Below, piece by piece: positions 34,745 through 36,251 of a stretch of 36,251 nucleotides of DNA. Below the pieces are notes generated by a model. It had not been told where the DNA came from and ran no database searches. It worked only from the letters and a program-made list of their open reading frames with translations. Position numbers and translations under genes: made by a program. The DNA is taken from NCBI GenBank assembly GCA_937885015.1, contig CALAAS010000031.1, positions 1 through 36,251 on the forward strand. Reading direction: 5' to 3'. The DNA comes from an uncultured Clostridium sp. (GTDB lineage Bacteria > Bacillota > Clostridia > Lachnospirales > Lachnospiraceae). Numbering within the stretch: position 1 is the stretch's first letter; each line of letters opens with the position of its first letter.

Positions 34745-34946
34745 TTGCGCCCTCCCATAAAAAACCCGTAGCTTGATAGAATTTTAATGGACTGATTAGA
34801 TAACTGTAGTGCCTGCTGCCGGGATGTTTAAAAGCTGTTCCCCATTCCACAAGATTTTGCTGGCACAGAACCCGAACCGTTTGCGCATCAACTCCGAGAG
34901 CCTTAGCCGCAACTGACACGGGCATATTTGCTTTTATAAACTCCAT
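34737..34946 (-). CDS. Excisionase-like helix-turn-helix protein
   Basis: Encodes 69 residues. MPVSVAAKALGVDAQTVRVLCQQ is a helix-turn-helix of the MerR/excisionase type, followed by a short wing (YSYLISPLKFYQAT). Such small proteins set integration direction or regulate early genes in integrative elements. The ATG starts immediately after the stop of the preceding gene, with AGGTGAG upstream. Confidence 0.65.
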   Translation of the reverse strand: MEFIKANMPVSVAAKALGVDAQTVRVLCQQNLVEWGTAFKHPGSRHYSYLISPLKFYQATGFLWEGAND

Positions 34947-35132
34947 CTACTCACCTGCCTCTGCCGATAACTTATCAATTATTTTTTTGATTTCTTCTTT
35001 TTTGTTTTCTGCTAATTCATGACGCATCACCCTTGAAAAAGCTGTTTCGTGGGCATATCCTAGTTTCTCTGATATTTGCCAAAGATTAACCTTTTTATTT
35101 TTTGCGTACTGCCTAATATCTTGATTTTTCAA
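34947..35132 (-). CDS. Small Cro-like helix-turn-helix protein
   Basis: Encodes 61 residues beginning at TTG with AGGGG 9 bp upstream. NLWQISEKLGYAHETAFSRVMRHEL is a compact helix-turn-helix, followed by a Lys/Glu-rich helix. It is the first minus-strand gene opposite the repressor, the position of Cro or an excision control protein in phage-like switches. No in-frame ATG precedes the helix-turn-helix. Confidence 0.6.
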   Translation of the reverse strand: MKNQDIRQYAKNKKVNLWQISEKLGYAHETAFSRVMRHELAENKKEEIKKIIDKLSAEAGE

Positions 35133-35171
35133 TTAAATACCCCTTTCTTACTTGCAACAATAATAAATTCT

Positions 35172-35200
35172 TTGACAAAGCTTCGTCTTGATGATATGAT
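35172..35200 (+). promoter_or_regulatory. Promoter of the repressor gene
   Basis: TTGACA (35172-35177), 17 bp, TATGAT (35195-35200): near-consensus sigma-A promoter facing the repressor gene. Confidence 0.75.
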
Positions 35201-35204
35201 TATA
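35199..35204 (-). promoter_or_regulatory. -10 of divergent early promoter
   Basis: A perfect TATAAT on the minus strand in front of the Cro-like gene. The -35 (TTTTAA) is poor and falls within the 35217-35232 palindrome, as expected of a repressible promoter. Confidence 0.5.
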
Positions 35205-35216
35205 GCAATAATAATA

Positions 35217-35232
35217 GAGAATTAAAATTCTC
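35217..35232. promoter_or_regulatory. Palindromic candidate operator
   Basis: GAGAATT and AATTCTC (arms 35217-35223 and 35226-35232) are separated by AA. The site covers the -35 of the minus-strand promoter and lies just downstream of the plus-strand start point, so a bound repressor could block both. Only one copy was noticed. Confidence 0.55.
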
Positions 35233-35266
35233 AAACATTTCTCATTGTGGAGGTATATTGTATTTT

Positions 35267-35986
35267 ATGAGAAAATTATTTCCCACTCATTTAAAAGACT
35301 TCGGTACTCGATTAAAAACGCTTATGGATTTCAATCACATAACCACTAGCATGGATCTTGCTACTAAATTGTGTGGATACGAGAAGAAACCCAAAACTGG
35401 AACAAGTGAATATGAAATGTGCCGTACCAAAGAACGAACAATTAAAAATCATTTAAAGCTCGGAAATCTTACAGATTTGAATAGTAGTGAAAGTTTGACG
35501 ACAATATACATTTCCGAATATTGTAATTTTTTTCACTGCTCAGCAGACTATCTGCTTGGGTATATCGACTATCCCACGCATTCTGATACGGATATAGGAA
35601 AAGAAACCGGATTGTCACTTTCTGCGATAGCCTCTGTAAAAAAGATCAATAACTCGTGGGATTCTATTGAGAGTGAAGTTTTCGATTTTATATTAAAAGA
35701 CAGCAATATGTTTTTAGACTTTTTAAAATGGATCTCAATATATATTGATAATCCCTACACCATCCCTATAACCGTAAATCCAAAAACGGGAGCCTATGAA
35801 CAATGTGGCTACACTGTTAATGGCGAAAACGGAATCTCGTTGGGTCAGGAAATATTAGATAATAAAGGAAATCCCGGATACAAGCAAATTGGCGTAGGAG
35901 TAGATATTCTTGAATCACATGCGATGTTAAAAATTCAAGAGTTACTGATAAATTGGAAAAACGAAAAAAATAAGGACGGTGATTAA
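35267..35986 (+). CDS. Phage/ICE-type XRE repressor
   Basis: Encodes about 239 residues. The first part (FGTRLKTLMDFNHITTSMDLATKL ... TIKNHLKLGN) and CNFFHCSADYLLGYID follow the pattern of XRE regulators of clostridial mobile elements. After it comes a C-terminal region of unknown fold. It is divergent from the Cro-like gene, with a palindromic operator candidate between. Start choice is uncertain: the ATG lies 13 bp from GGAGG and a TTG at 35258 only 4 bp from it. Its AT-rich composition differs from the glycan genes, as expected for acquired DNA. Confidence 0.72.
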   Translation: MRKLFPTHLKDFGTRLKTLMDFNHITTSMDLATKLCGYEKKPKTGTSEYEMCRTKERTIKNHLKLGNLTDLNSSESLTTIYISEYCNFFHCSADYLLGYIDYPTHSDTDIGKETGLSLSAIASVKKINNSWDSIESEVFDFILKDSNMFLDFLKWISIYIDNPYTIPITVNPKTGAYEQCGYTVNGENGISLGQEILDNKGNPGYKQIGVGVDILESHAMLKIQELLINWKNEKNKDGD

Positions 35987-36251
35987 ATGGCACTCATAAA
36001 ATGCCCCGAATGTTCCGGGAACGTCTCAGACAAGGCTCCAACCTGTCCGCATTGTGGCTATCCAATGAATACCGTTACCACATCAAAGCCACGTTCTAAG
36101 CGTCAAAAACGCCCGTCCAGAGCCGCCAACGGTGCAGGCAGTATTTATAATACCGGCAGACCACATAAGCCATTCCGGGCAGTTGCAACACTCGGTTTTG
36201 AAGTGCTATACTAATGTTGTAACAGGAGTGGCTAATAAGATATAATCAATC
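35987..36251 (+). pseudogene. Zinc-ribbon tyrosine integrase, truncated
   Basis: The start MALIKCPECSGNVSDKAPTC with CPHCGYP is a zinc ribbon, followed by a Lys/Arg-rich linker and GAGSIYNTGRPHKPFRAVATLGFEV. That last stretch is the beginning of the arm-type DNA-binding domain of ICE integrases. The frame then stops at 36214. A sister frame continues (TNVVTGVANK) and stops again near 36246, so a frameshift plus truncation is likely. The catalytic domain is absent within the window. It follows the repressor gene with no gap. Confidence 0.6.

Noticed and set aside
1..36251. CRISPR arrays, rRNA, tRNA genes and complete insertion sequences
   Set aside because: I saw no regularly spaced repeats, no tRNA-like cloverleaf with CCA end and no transposase frame in the window.

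Overview
The window looks like a chromosomal segment of a Gram-positive anaerobe of the Clostridia, most likely Lachnospiraceae. This rests on moderate GC content, strong AGGAGG-type ribosome-binding sites, many GTG/TTG starts, 1-11 bp gene overlaps, and protein families typical of gut Clostridia (DUF2971, CatA-like acetyltransferase, RpiR-linked importer). The genus is not determinable by eye.

Region A (24857 down to 1, almost all on the minus strand) is a large surface-glycan locus. It starts at a good promoter (24928-24956) in front of glf. It then runs through a LicD transferase, a Wzx-type flippase, a 2-aminoethylphosphonate-type transaminase, a LicC/PntC-like cytidylyltransferase, a DUF2142 membrane protein, two GT2 enzymes, a DPM1-like glycosyltransferase with DUF2304, rfbC (own internal promoter), an ABC-2 polysaccharide permease, MBOAT and DHHW O-acetylation proteins. 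After an interruption come the Wzt-like ATPase and a 1331-aa protein built as methyltransferase, kinase-like domain, coiled coil, GT2 and GT4. The predicted product contains galactofuranose and rhamnose, is O-acetylated, and is probably decorated through a CDP-activated aminophosphonate or phospho-amine.

Region B (about 6154-10765) sits inside that locus and separates the ABC permease from its ATPase by about 7.5 kb. It holds mgsA, a DUF2971 gene, and a plus-strand run of an exported protein, a membrane protein, a CatA-like acetyltransferase, an internally deleted GNAT gene and another membrane protein. A structured ~110-nt leader precedes the Wzt gene.

Region C (25046-31581) is a second minus-strand operon: TIM-barrel isomerase-like protein, lipoprotein binding protein, double permease, ATPase and PHP phosphatase-like protein. 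A divergent RpiR regulator lies beside it. Together they suggest import and use of a phosphorylated sugar or related compound.

Region D (31679-33847) carries trxB, trxA and a FabG/BaiA-like short-chain dehydrogenase. Region E (33906-36251) is a decayed integrative element: primase with a large internal deletion, small DNA-binding proteins, a divergently transcribed repressor with a palindromic candidate operator, and a broken zinc-ribbon integrase.

The most interesting points are the WbdD-like capping module fused to two glycosyltransferases next to Wzt, and the LicD / flippase / AEP-transaminase / cytidylyltransferase cassette that resembles a split PntC.
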